A stretch of DNA of 64,000 nt, taken from Palaeococcus ferrophilus DSM 13482 (lineage in GTDB: Archaea > Methanobacteriota_B > Thermococci > Thermococcales > Thermococcaceae). Position numbers and translations under genes: made by a program. The stretch lies in assembly GCF_000966265.1 (NCBI RefSeq), contig NZ_LANF01000011.1, positions 124,001-188,000 of the forward strand, in the 5' to 3' direction. Below, piece after piece: positions 33,134 through 41,036 of the stretch; within the stretch, counting starts at the first letter, position 1; each line of letters opens with the position of its first letter. A model generated the notes under the pieces. That model made no database searches. It saw nothing but the letters and a program-made list of their open reading frames with translations, and was not told the DNA's origin.

Positions 33134-33181
33134 CCTTTTATTATTGGTATTGTTCAGAATATCCCTGTTTATTATGAACAA
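33134..33181 (+). promoter_or_regulatory. glnA promoter with inverted repeat
   Basis: CCTTTTATTATT (from 33134) serves as TATA region. TTGTTCA (33150-33156) and its inverse TGAACAA (33175-33181), 18 bp apart, straddle the expected transcription start. This may be an operator for nitrogen or amino-acid control. The rest of the upstream gap (32998-33130) is AT-rich and holds no gene I can support. Confidence 0.35.
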
Positions 33182-33204
33182 AACCATATTTAACGGTGAT
33201 AAAA

Positions 33205-34527
33205 ATGAACGAAGTTAAAAACATCGCACCGGAATTCAAGTCAAAGCCCCGCTTCCTCCAGCTCCTCTTCGTGGATATCAACGGTTCACTCAAGGGCATG
33301 GAGGTGCCCATAGAGAGATACGAGGACGCGGTTAAGGACGGAATAGCCTTCGACGGCTCTTCAATCCCCGGCTTCCAGGGAATAGAGGACAGCGATTTGA
33401 TCCTCGTGGCGGACCCGGACACCTACGCCGAGATACCCTGGGAAGGGGTTGCAAGGGTTTACGGCTACATCCACAAGGATGGGAAACCCTACGGGGCCGA
33501 CCCGAGGGGGGTTCTAAGGAAAGCCCTCGAAGAGCTCGAGAAGGAGGGGTTCAAAGCGTACGTCGGGCCCGAGCCGGAGTTCTATCTCCTCAAGAAAAAC
33601 GGCACGTGGGAGCTCAAGCTTCCCGATGCCGGCGGCTACTTTGACGTCGTCAACCTCGACGGCGCCAGCGCCATAAAAAGGGAGATTGCAGGCTACATGC
33701 CCCATCTCGGCCTCCAGCCCGAGGTTCTCCACCACGAGGTTGGAAAGGCCCAGCACGAGATAGACTTCCACTACGACGAGGCCCTCAAAACCGCCGACAA
33801 CATCGTGAGTTTCAAGCACGTTGTGAGGGCTGTGGCTTCGTTCCACGGCCTCCACGCCACGTTTATGCCGAAGCCAATCTACGGCTTCCCTGGCAACGGA
33901 ATGCACCTCCACATAAGCCTCTGGAAGGACGGGGAAAACGCCTTCGTTGGGGAGGACGGTCTGAGCGAAACGGCCCTCCACTTCATAGCGGGCATCCTCG
34001 AGCACGCGAGGGGCCTAACCGCCGTTACCAACCCCACGGTCAACAGCTACAAGCGCCTCGTTCCAGGTTACGAGGCACCGGTTTACATAGGATGGGGATA
34101 CAGGAACAGGAGCGCGCTCATAAGGGTTCCCGCCTTCAAGGGTAGCGGGGCGAGGATTGAATACCGCTGCCCGGACCCGAGCGCCAACCCCTACTACGCC
34201 CTGGCCGCGGTGCTCATGGCGGGCCTCGACGGCATAAGGAGAAAGCTCGAACCGCCCGAGCCAGTGGAGGGGAACCTCTACGAGATGGACGAGAAGGAGA
34301 GGGAAGAGCTCGGAGTGGGAACGCTTCCGGTGAGCCTTGGAGAAGCGCTGATGGAGCTCAAAAAGGACAGGGTGGTTTCAGGGGCCCTCGGGGGAGCCTT
34401 TAAGAACTTCGTAGCCTACAAGGAGGCGGAATGGAAGGCCTACACCGCCTACCTCGAGAGCAGGGAGCTGCCCTTGGAGACGAAGAAGGTAACAGAATGG
34501 GAGCTGGAGAGGTACTTCTACCTCTGA
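33205..34527 (+). CDS. glnA: Glutamine synthetase, type I
   Basis: 440 aa. Makes glutamine from glutamate, ammonia and ATP in the cytoplasm. N-terminal beta-grasp domain (FVDINGSLKGMEVP), the latch DGSSIPGFQ, catalytic domain with metal-site GPEPEFYLLK, ATP region PGNGMHLHISLW, and NPTVNSYKRLVPGYEAP. Length and features fit the GSI-alpha group of archaea. The ATG at 33205 lies behind GGTGATAAAA; an upstream GTG overlaps that site. The stop overlaps the convergent moaE gene by about 10 bp. Confidence 0.97.
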   Translation: MNEVKNIAPEFKSKPRFLQLLFVDINGSLKGMEVPIERYEDAVKDGIAFDGSSIPGFQGIEDSDLILVADPDTYAEIPWEGVARVYGYIHKDGKPYGADPRGVLRKALEELEKEGFKAYVGPEPEFYLLKKNGTWELKLPDAGGYFDVVNLDGASAIKREIAGYMPHLGLQPEVLHHEVGKAQHEIDFHYDEALKTADNIVSFKHVVRAVASFHGLHATFMPKPIYGFPGNGMHLHISLWKDGENAFVGEDGLSETALHFIAGILEHARGLTAVTNPTVNSYKRLVPGYEAPVYIGWGYRNRSALIRVPAFKGSGARIEYRCPDPSANPYYALAAVLMAGLDGIRRKLEPPEPVEGNLYEMDEKEREELGVGTLPVSLGEALMELKKDRVVSGALGGAFKNFVAYKEAEWKAYTAYLESRELPLETKKVTEWELERYFYL

Positions 34528-34955
34528 ACGGGCCTGGCCCTATCGCCCTCTATCCAGAACTCCCCCTCCTCCGTTACTTCCCTTTTCCAAACCGGAACCC
34601 TCTTCTTGACCTCGTCTATGGCCCATCTGCACGCCTCGAAGGCCTCGCCCCTGTGGCCGGCGCTCGCTATTATGAGTATCGTGTTGTCCCCAATTTCAAG
34701 CTCGCCGTAGCGGTGCCATATGAGCATCTCCTCTATCGGGAACCTCTCAAGGGCCTCCCGCCTTATGCGCTCCATCTCGGCAACGGCCATCTCGGGGTAG
34801 GCCTCGTAGATTAACCTCAGGACTCTCCTGCCGTGGTTCTCGTCCCTCACCTTTCCAAGGAAGAAGACCAGCCCCCCCGTGCTCGACTTCGATACGAGCC
34901 TCACCGCCTCTTCGAGGTCAAAATCCTCAGGTTTTTTAACGAGCCTTACCAGCAT
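34518..34955 (-). CDS. moaE: Molybdopterin synthase large subunit
   Basis: 145 aa. MoaE joins with MoaD-thiocarboxylate to convert cPMP into molybdopterin, used for the tungsten enzymes of these archaea. Diagnostic are GGLVFFLGKVRDENHGRRV, YEAYPEMA, IWHRYGELEIGD and the end VPVWKREVTEEGEFWIEG, which holds the catalytic lysines. ATG at 34955 follows GGGTGGGAGG; the frame upstream is open but is antisense to the channel gene's leader. No other moa genes are in the window. Confidence 0.92.
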   Translation of the reverse strand: MLVRLVKKPEDFDLEEAVRLVSKSSTGGLVFFLGKVRDENHGRRVLRLIYEAYPEMAVAEMERIRREALERFPIEEMLIWHRYGELEIGDNTILIIASAGHRGEAFEACRWAIDEVKKRVPVWKREVTEEGEFWIEGDRARPVQR

Positions 34956-34984
34956 CCTCCCACCCAGTTGGAGCACGGCGGGAA

Positions 34985-34991
34985 GTCTTAT
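34985..34991 (+). promoter_or_regulatory. TATA box of the channel gene (leaderless)
   Basis: TCTTATAAC lies about 28 nt before the ATG at 35016, so transcription is expected to begin at or next to the start codon. No ribosome site is present, which fits a leaderless mRNA. Confidence 0.45.
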
Positions 34992-35015
34992 AACCTTTTG
35001 GAGCGAGTTAGGAAC

Positions 35016-36467
35016 ATGTGCGAGTACGCCTACCGAAACGGCAGGAAGTGCCGTAAGCGGCCCCTCGAGGGCTCGAAGTTCTGCCCCCTGCACATCCCGT
35101 ACGAGGAGGGGGAGGCGCTCTTCGGTGAGAAAATACGCGAGATCAAGAGGGAGGCCTTTTTGAAGGAGCTCAAGAGGGGAAGGCGCTACTTCGAGGGGGT
35201 ATACCTCTACGACGTTGAGCTTGAGGAACTCGAGGGGAAGACCCTCGTTTTCAGAAACTCCCACATAGAAGACCTTCGCGTGAGGGAGGCCAGTATAAAG
35301 GGAATAACCATCTACGACTCCACCCTGCGGAGCCTCACGCTGATCAAGAGCGAGCTCGACACGGTTTTCATAAGGAACTCCACCATATTCGCGGTGAACC
35401 TCCTGGAGGTGGGCTTCTCCGGCAACATCATGGTGAGGGACAGCGAAATCAAGTACGTGATGATGAACGCCTTCGAGTTCAAACAGAAAAGCAGGGAGAG
35501 GGCGGAGGAGTACGGGGAGAACGTCAGGGGCCGCGTTGAGCTCTCCAGAGTCTCCGGCCTGAGGAAGGTGGCGATAAACTCAAAGTACCCCCTCCTGAAG
35601 GAGCTGACCGGTGGAGAGGAGCTCAAACGGCGCTCAAAGGCAACCGCCCTCCTGATGAGCGGACTTGAGTTCGAGGAGAGCCCACGCTTCAAGAGGAGCG
35701 TCAGGATTCTGATACGCAACTACCACGGCGCACTCACGCTCGAAGGTATAAGGGTTCTCGGCCACGTCCAGATAAGCGGGGGGAGGATACACTACCCTGA
35801 GTTCGTCCACGTCACGATCCACGGCAACCTCGTCGCCCGCTCCTCCCGGTTCGTAAGCGACCCCATGTGGAACCTCACAACCCTCGCAAACCTCGTGGTG
35901 GAGCTCAACGTTACGGGATACATCCTCCTCGAGAACTGCTCCTTCAGCAACCCGGGGCTCGCGGAGACGTTCTACCGCCTCGCAAGGACTAGCTGGGAGA
36001 AGAACGGGGACAAGGAAAGGGCTGATGAGTACTACTACCTCGAAATGCTCGCCAGAAGGCGCTCAAAGTACGGAAAGCTCGGGGCAAGGGTGGAGTTCCC
36101 CGTGCCAAGGTTCCGTATCCCCCTTCCCAGGAGGGTGAGGCGCTTTGTCCACGGCCTCGAGGTGCTCTTCGAGTGGCTCTTCGCCGACTTAACGTGCAAG
36201 TACGGCACGGACTGGAGGAGACCCATCCTCCTGTGGCTCCTCATGGTGAACGTGGTCTTTCCGACCCTTTTCTACGCGGTGAAGGGTGTTGGGGCCAAGT
36301 CCTTCTGGGATTACCAGTACTTCAGCATCGTCACCGCCACAACGCTCGGCTACGGCGACCTGCACCCTATCGGGCTCGGAAAGGCCATCGCATCGGCGGA
36401 GGCCCTCTTCGGGATGTTCATGTGGGCGGTCTTCCTCACGGTCTTCGCCAGGAAGTACATGCGCTAG
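35016..36467 (+). CDS. K+-channel protein with zinc-knuckle and beta-helix N-terminus
   Basis: 483 aa. The C-terminus is a two-helix potassium channel: TM1 PILLWLLMVNVVFPTLFYAV, a pore helix, selectivity filter TATTLGYGD (GYG at 445-447), and TM2 to the end. No cytosolic RCK domain follows. Residues 2-26 have Cys2, Cys12, Cys23 and His26 in a compact CxH-type zinc knuckle (CRKRP, KFCPLH). In between, about 300 residues form rows of short strands (TLVFRNSHIEDLRVREASIK type), typical of a pentapeptide-like or right-handed beta-helix. The beta-helix would sit in the cytoplasm as a gating or docking module. Start at ATG 35016 fits the leaderless promoter. Confidence 0.82.
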   Translation: MCEYAYRNGRKCRKRPLEGSKFCPLHIPYEEGEALFGEKIREIKREAFLKELKRGRRYFEGVYLYDVELEELEGKTLVFRNSHIEDLRVREASIKGITIYDSTLRSLTLIKSELDTVFIRNSTIFAVNLLEVGFSGNIMVRDSEIKYVMMNAFEFKQKSRERAEEYGENVRGRVELSRVSGLRKVAINSKYPLLKELTGGEELKRRSKATALLMSGLEFEESPRFKRSVRILIRNYHGALTLEGIRVLGHVQISGGRIHYPEFVHVTIHGNLVARSSRFVSDPMWNLTTLANLVVELNVTGYILLENCSFSNPGLAETFYRLARTSWEKNGDKERADEYYYLEMLARRRSKYGKLGARVEFPVPRFRIPLPRRVRRFVHGLEVLFEWLFADLTCKYGTDWRRPILLWLLMVNVVFPTLFYAVKGVGAKSFWDYQYFSIVTATTLGYGDLHPIGLGKAIASAEALFGMFMWAVFLTVFARKYMR

Positions 36468-36506
36468 TTCAGCAACTTTTTAAGCAAAAAAGCCGACAAT
36501 TATTGG

Positions 36507-37421
36507 GTGGAAACTTTGAAGTACAGCAAACTGGTTGTGGAAATTCTCTCCAAAGAGTCCGGGCCAGTGTACTACGACCCGGTTTACCACGGGAGGACGC
36601 TTAAGATAATCGGGATAGACGACGACCCGACGAAGGTCATGGCGGACATAGTGTCAAAGTACAGGGAGAAGGGGTACGATGCGATAGTCTTCGACACCAC
36701 CGGTAACTTTCCAGAGGAGGGCTTCGATAACGTCGTTAAAGTGGAGGACGGGAAGGAAATGGGCCTCGACCCGATAAAGCTCGCCCTGGCGGGAATCATC
36801 GGCGACCCCTACTCCGCCGCGACCATAGTCCAAACGCTCTACTCCCTCGACCGCGCCCTCACGGACAGACTTTACGCGGACATCCTCGCAAAGAGAGTCT
36901 CAAGCGTGCCGGAAGCTGCTAAAAAGGGCGAGAAGTACAGCGAGGTCATCATGGAAAGCTACACGGAGCTCGACGAGAGGCTCTACAGCGGAGAGGCTCC
37001 GAAACTTGAGGGAAGCGTTCTGGTGGACTTTGGAAACGCCCACAGCATAACCGTGGCCCAGGCGGCTTTCCTAACGCTCGCCGCGGCTTTTACGAAGAGG
37101 CGGAACGTGGTTATAGGGATAGACGATGCAGCGGTTCTAACGTATTCCGAAGCCGGCAGCGCCGCCCTCCCCCTCCTGACGAGGCCCATGAGGAGAAGGG
37201 CCACAATACTGGCCACGAGGTACGCGATGGATGCCCTCCTCCAGACCGCCGGTCCGACGCTGCTTCTCTACACCGACCCCGACACTCAGGCCGTTGTTTA
37301 CGAGGCCAACGGCGTCCCGCCCGGGGCCATGAGGAAGCACGTCCACAAGGGGCAGGGGGCGTTCATATACCGCACTCCCGAGACGATAAACGTTGAGTGG
37401 GGGGAACTCCCCGGGGACTAG
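36507..37421 (+). CDS. HerA/FtsK-like protein with degenerate P-loop
   Basis: 304 aa, unnamed Thermococcales-type protein. Its layout follows HerA/VirB4 ATPases: IIGIDDDPTKVMADIVSKY where the Walker A helix should be, YDAIVFDTTGNFPE, GLDPIKLAL (the N-P-L position), NVVIGIDDAAVLTYSEA as Walker B, an arginine-rich RPMRRRATILATR, and LLLYTD. The P-loop G-x-x-x-x-G-K-T is missing (GIDDDPTK), so ATP hydrolysis is doubtful. It could be a non-catalytic partner or a pseudoenzyme. GTG 36507 and TTG 36516 are both possible starts; a TATA-like box lies about 25-30 nt upstream. Its end overlaps hycI by 4 bp in convergent orientation. Confidence 0.55.
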   Translation: METLKYSKLVVEILSKESGPVYYDPVYHGRTLKIIGIDDDPTKVMADIVSKYREKGYDAIVFDTTGNFPEEGFDNVVKVEDGKEMGLDPIKLALAGIIGDPYSAATIVQTLYSLDRALTDRLYADILAKRVSSVPEAAKKGEKYSEVIMESYTELDERLYSGEAPKLEGSVLVDFGNAHSITVAQAAFLTLAAAFTKRRNVVIGIDDAAVLTYSEAGSAALPLLTRPMRRRATILATRYAMDALLQTAGPTLLLYTDPDTQAVVYEANGVPPGAMRKHVHKGQGAFIYRTPETINVEWGELPGD

Positions 37422-37891
37422 AGGGCACTTAGGAGGGCCTCCAAAGCCGCGAGGAGCTTCTCGGTGGCATCCCTTACCTCGGGGCTCATCTCCGCGAACA
37501 TGGCGGTGTGAGCAGGCTGAACTCCAAGGAGAAGCAGCTTAGCAGAGGTGTTCTCCCGTATGTAGCGCGCCAGCAGACGGAGGGGCATGCCGTGGGTGGA
37601 CATGGCCTCGCCCAGGGTTCCCTCGGGATCCGCCAAAACCACCTCCCCGGGTCTTCCGCCGAAGTGAACCGCGTCCACGAAGAGCACGTGGCTCGGGTTC
37701 TCCCTAACTATCTTGCCCGCGTAGCTCTCCGGCATCTCACCGCAGTTGAGGACGACCACCTTGGGGTTGTTAAGGCTCTCCCTGAGCCTCTCCGCCATGA
37801 TGACGCCCACGGCATCGTCCCCCCTGATGTCGTTGCCTATGCCGCAGACGACGACGCGGGTGGCGTTCCTCAAGAAGTCCGAAAGTTCCAT
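37418..37891 (-). CDS. hycI: Hydrogenase maturation endopeptidase
   Basis: 157-aa A31-family protease. It removes the C-terminal tail of the [NiFe]-hydrogenase large subunit once nickel is in place. Motifs: GIGNDIRGDDAVG (metal-binding Asp region), NCGEMPESYAG, FVDAVHFGGRPGEV, and STHGMPLRLLARYI. ATG 37891 lies behind GGGGTGAGAAG. It is the last gene of hypA-hypB-hycI, in the order in which the proteins act; which hydrogenase is served cannot be read here. Confidence 0.88.
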   Translation of the reverse strand: MELSDFLRNATRVVVCGIGNDIRGDDAVGVIMAERLRESLNNPKVVVLNCGEMPESYAGKIVRENPSHVLFVDAVHFGGRPGEVVLADPEGTLGEAMSTHGMPLRLLARYIRENTSAKLLLLGVQPAHTAMFAEMSPEVRDATEKLLAALEALLSAL

Positions 37892-37914
37892 CTTCTCACC
37901 CCAAAAATAAGAAA

Positions 37915-38646
37915 TCAGAGACGGTCGGCCACTTCTCCAATCTTCTCCGCGAACTCCGTTTTGAGGAGCTCCTCGGGATTGCCCACCTTCTCCTCAAGGT
38001 CACCGTACAGCGGGATTCCCACGAGGTAGGGCACGCTGAGCCCCTCCGCGAGGCGGGCTATGTCCCTCTCCTCGTCGAGCTTGAGGTTCTCGACTAGGCC
38101 CAGGATTCTGTGGTTCCCTTCCTTCAGAAGCTCTATGAGCTTCCTCACAACGTTGATTGAGAGCTTCGAGGGAGTCGCCACCACCAGGAACTCTCCCCTC
38201 TTGAGGAAGCGAAGGACGTCGAGGAACTGGTCGCCGAAGCCAGGGGGCATGTCTATTATGAGGTAGTCGAGCTCGTCCCAGCGCGTTATGGTGAGAAGCT
38301 CTATGAGAGCATCACTCACCTCCATGCCCCTCAGCGGCGTCGGTTTGTCCTCGGAGTAGTAGACGATGCTCATGAACTTGACCCCGTGGACGGTGGGGGG
38401 AACAACTCCATACTCCTCCTCGGGGAACTCCTCAGGCTCAAAGCCGAGGATGACGTGGTCGCTCGCGCCGTGGAAGTCGAGGTCGAGGAGGCCGACCCTA
38501 TAGCCCCTCTTCGCCAGGACGAGGGCGAGGGTCGTCGAGACGAGGGACTTTCCAACACCGCCCTTCCCGCTCACAACGGGGATTATCCGCTTTACCTTCT
38601 CAAGTCTGCCCTCTATGCCCTTTATGCGCGGGTCAATCGTTATCAT
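37915..38646 (-). CDS. hypB: HypB, Mrp/MinD-type ATPase for hydrogenase nickel insertion
   Basis: 243 aa. Deviant Walker A VVSGKGGVGKSLVSTTLA (24-41), LLDLDFHGASDH, and IIDMPPGFGDQ. Thermococcales HypB is an ATPase of the Mrp/MinD class, not the SIMIBI GTPase of bacteria, and changes HypA affinity for nickel on ATP binding. Its start overlaps the hypA stop by 4 nt, confirming the pairing. By sequence alone it might be taken for a generic Mrp iron-sulfur carrier; the C-terminal CxxC of true Mrp carriers is absent, and the neighbourhood decides. Confidence 0.88.
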   Translation of the reverse strand: MITIDPRIKGIEGRLEKVKRIIPVVSGKGGVGKSLVSTTLALVLAKRGYRVGLLDLDFHGASDHVILGFEPEEFPEEEYGVVPPTVHGVKFMSIVYYSEDKPTPLRGMEVSDALIELLTITRWDELDYLIIDMPPGFGDQFLDVLRFLKRGEFLVVATPSKLSINVVRKLIELLKEGNHRILGLVENLKLDEERDIARLAEGLSVPYLVGIPLYGDLEEKVGNPEELLKTEFAEKIGEVADRL

Positions 38647-39062
38647 GCCCCATCACCCTTCTCGATTTTTATGCCGCTGATGTAGACTCCCCTTCCCTTT
38701 AAGACCTCGAAATCCCTGCTTCCGCACTTCGGGCAGGCGAGGAACGCATGTACCACCTCGGGGATGAAGTGTATGTCCTCCTTGATCCTCTCGTCGAACC
38801 CTTCCTTAACCTCCCTCAGCCTCCACTCGTGGCCGCAGTCTCTGCATTTAAAGACCGCCTCTTCCTCCTCGAAGACTACCTCCGCCCCCTCTCCTATGGT
38901 GCCCTTGAGGAGCTCCTTCATGGCGAACTCTACCACCTCGGCGTTTACATCCTGAAGCTCCCCCAGAACGACGTGGATTGCAAGGAGTTTTGACGCACCC
39001 TCCCTTTGAGCGTAATCGAGCGCCGTCCTAACTATGCCGTCAGCGAGTGCCCACTCGTGCAT
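38643..39062 (-). CDS. hypA: HypA, hydrogenase nickel chaperone
   Basis: 139 aa. N-terminal MHEWALADGIV with the nickel-binding His2. The zinc domain has CRDC (Cys73/Cys76) and CPKC (Cys110/Cys113), separated by the longer insert found in archaeal HypA. It delivers Ni2+ to the hydrogenase large subunit together with HypB. ATG 39062 lies behind GGTGATGGT. First gene of the three-gene maturation operon. Confidence 0.93.
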   Translation of the reverse strand: MHEWALADGIVRTALDYAQREGASKLLAIHVVLGELQDVNAEVVEFAMKELLKGTIGEGAEVVFEEEEAVFKCRDCGHEWRLREVKEGFDERIKEDIHFIPEVVHAFLACPKCGSRDFEVLKGRGVYISGIKIEKGDGA

Positions 39063-39112
39063 ACCATCACCAACCCAATATCCGAGGGAGGACTTATAAA
39101 AGAGACGGTGGC

Positions 39113-39973
39113 TCAGAGGGAGAGGGAAAGTGTTACGAACCTCTCCCCGGCCATGTAGGAGAAGGGTATCTCCTCAAGGGCCTCTATCGGCACGACCGTC
39201 CTCATCTCGTCGAAACCGAGCGCCCTGGCCCTCCCCGCGAGGAGCGAGATCGTTCTCCCCACGTCGCCTCCCCACGCGTAGGCCGTGACCACGTTCCCGT
39301 TGTAGGCCCCCTCCATGGCGTAGAGGCTTCCACCGAGTTCGCCGCTCTCAAAGTGCACCCTGTCGTCAACCCCCGCTATCCTGTCAACGAAGAGTGTGAA
39401 CCAGTGGTGGTAGGAGCTCTGGAACTTTCCGAGGGTCATCTCCCTGCCCTTAACGTCCCCCCAGCCAAGGGGCCTCAGCCTGGGCGCTTCCTCCAGGGGT
39501 TCTATTTCCTTGAGCTTTACACCCACGAGAACGCCGATGTTGATTATCTCGCTGATACCAAGGCGGGAGTAGAAACCGAGGGCGCTCTTCTCCGACGTTA
39601 CGGTGAGGAGTTCGTGCCCCTCCTGGCGGCCGGTTCTTATCCCAAACTCCACGAGGGCCCTTCCAACGCCCCTGCCTCGGAATCCCTCTTTGACCTGGAG
39701 TACGTCGAGGTGGGTGAGCTTCGTCCCCACGCCGTGAATGGGCTCCTCGCTCATGAGGAACTCCGCGTGGCCGGCTGTTTCTCCCTCAACCAGCGCCACA
39801 ACGGGCAGACCCCCGTGCAGGAGAAGGTTGTTCGTGTGAATGGAGCAGGTTTCGAGGCTCATCCATGGGCCGCCTCGAAGGTAGCGCTCGAAAATCGTGC
39901 CACCGGTTAAGGAGCCGGCGTGAACGCTCACTATTCCGGCAACGTCGTCGAGCGAAGCCTTTCTGATTTCCAT
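39113..39973 (-). CDS. GNAT-family acetyltransferase
   Basis: 286 aa. The N-terminal half is a full GNAT fold: MEIRKASLDDVAGIV start, acetyl-CoA site VKEGFRGRGVGRALVEFG, and SALGFYSRLG. The second half (from about 160) is a weaker second domain with PLGWGDVKGREMTLG, perhaps a decayed or substrate-binding GNAT repeat. The substrate is unknown. ATG 39973 lies behind GGTGGTGTGG. It shares orientation with the hyp operon and the TPR gene but a functional link is not evident. Confidence 0.8.
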   Translation of the reverse strand: MEIRKASLDDVAGIVSVHAGSLTGGTIFERYLRGGPWMSLETCSIHTNNLLLHGGLPVVALVEGETAGHAEFLMSEEPIHGVGTKLTHLDVLQVKEGFRGRGVGRALVEFGIRTGRQEGHELLTVTSEKSALGFYSRLGISEIINIGVLVGVKLKEIEPLEEAPRLRPLGWGDVKGREMTLGKFQSSYHHWFTLFVDRIAGVDDRVHFESGELGGSLYAMEGAYNGNVVTAYAWGGDVGRTISLLAGRARALGFDEMRTVVPIEALEEIPFSYMAGERFVTLSLSL

Positions 39974-39996
39974 CCACACCACCAAAAATAAAGGGT

Positions 39997-40968
39997 TCAG
40001 AGCTCGGACTCGCCGAGCAGCTGGACGAGGTCAAGGAGCCGCTTGTCCTTTATTTGAGCTATTATCTCCCTGACCCTCCCCTCCTCGAGTTCCCCATCCT
40101 TGTAGAGGGCCATTGCCTTGACGCCGTTGAAAAACGCCTCCAGCTCAGGGAAGGCCTTCGCAAAGGCGTCCATGTTGTCGTAAACGGTCTCGAACTCATC
40201 CTCAAGGAAGAGCTGCCAGAGCACATCCACGAGGGCGTCAAAGGAAACGTCGAAGTAGGCCGTCCCCTCGGAATCCAGGAGGGCGTAAAGGCACTCCTGG
40301 AGTGCCGCCTCATAGTTGTCCTCGTCCTCGAAGATTTCCTCAAAGGCTAGGTGGGCCTGCGCCATTAGGAGCCTGTTATCACGGATGCGCCTTAAAAGAC
40401 CGGCGAGTTCTGCTTTGGCCTTCCTCACATCGCCGTTCTCAAAGCGCAGGTATGCGAGGTATATGAGGGCGTGAAGGTAATCGTCTTCCTTGCCGAGCTC
40501 CTCGAAGGCAAGTGCCGCCTTCTCCATCAGTTCGAGGGCCTTTTCGTACTCCGTCAGCTCCTCATGGGCCAGCGCCATGTTGTAGTAAATCTCAGCTATG
40601 TGCTCCTTCTCCCCCTTGGCGGTCTCCTCCTCCAGGAGGGTTCTGTAGAGGGCGAGCGCCTTCTCAACCTCGCCTACCTGGGCGTAGAGGTCCGCCAGCT
40701 GGAACTTGGCCTCGAAGGTGTCCTCCTCGAAAGCGAGTGCCTCGAACTCAGGAATCTTTTCAATCTCAAGGTATGTCTCGTAGAGGTAGCAGACGAGTTT
40801 CAGGAGCTCGTAGTCCTTAACCTCCTTTGCGAGTTCCTCTGCCTTTTCGAGGGCGGTCTTAAGCTCCCCATCCTCCAGCTCGTCGGCGTTTTCGTAGAGG
40901 AAAGCCCTAACGGCCTCAACGTCCCTGTCTTCAACGGCCTTAAGAAAAGCCTCCATGTTCGCATCCAT
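39997..40968 (-). CDS. TPR-repeat protein
   Basis: 323 aa, all alpha-helical and very acidic. Tetratricopeptide motifs are clear at AEIYYNMALAHEELTEYEKA, FQLADLYAQVGEVEKALALY and HALIYLAYLRFENGDVRKAK; others are weaker. There are no enzyme motifs or membrane segments. It is probably a cytoplasmic protein-interaction scaffold. ATG 40968 follows GGGGGATGA. The 24-nt gap to the GNAT gene suggests co-transcription. Confidence 0.82.
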   Translation of the reverse strand: MDANMEAFLKAVEDRDVEAVRAFLYENADELEDGELKTALEKAEELAKEVKDYELLKLVCYLYETYLEIEKIPEFEALAFEEDTFEAKFQLADLYAQVGEVEKALALYRTLLEEETAKGEKEHIAEIYYNMALAHEELTEYEKALELMEKAALAFEELGKEDDYLHALIYLAYLRFENGDVRKAKAELAGLLRRIRDNRLLMAQAHLAFEEIFEDEDNYEAALQECLYALLDSEGTAYFDVSFDALVDVLWQLFLEDEFETVYDNMDAFAKAFPELEAFFNGVKAMALYKDGELEEGRVREIIAQIKDKRLLDLVQLLGESEL

Positions 40969-41036
40969 TTTTCATCCCCCACAGTGATTTGGAACAACGG
41001 GTATATAACCTTGCCGCGAAAAAAGTGTGGGGAGGC

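Noticed and set aside
33054-33173. 40-codon plus-strand frame upstream of glnA with several Cys
   Set aside because: No ribosome site, AT-rich low-complexity translation and overlap with the glnA promoter; looks like chance.
32771-33187. 138-codon minus-strand frame across the two tRNA genes
   Set aside because: It runs through two complete tRNA cloverleafs and cannot be a real protein gene.
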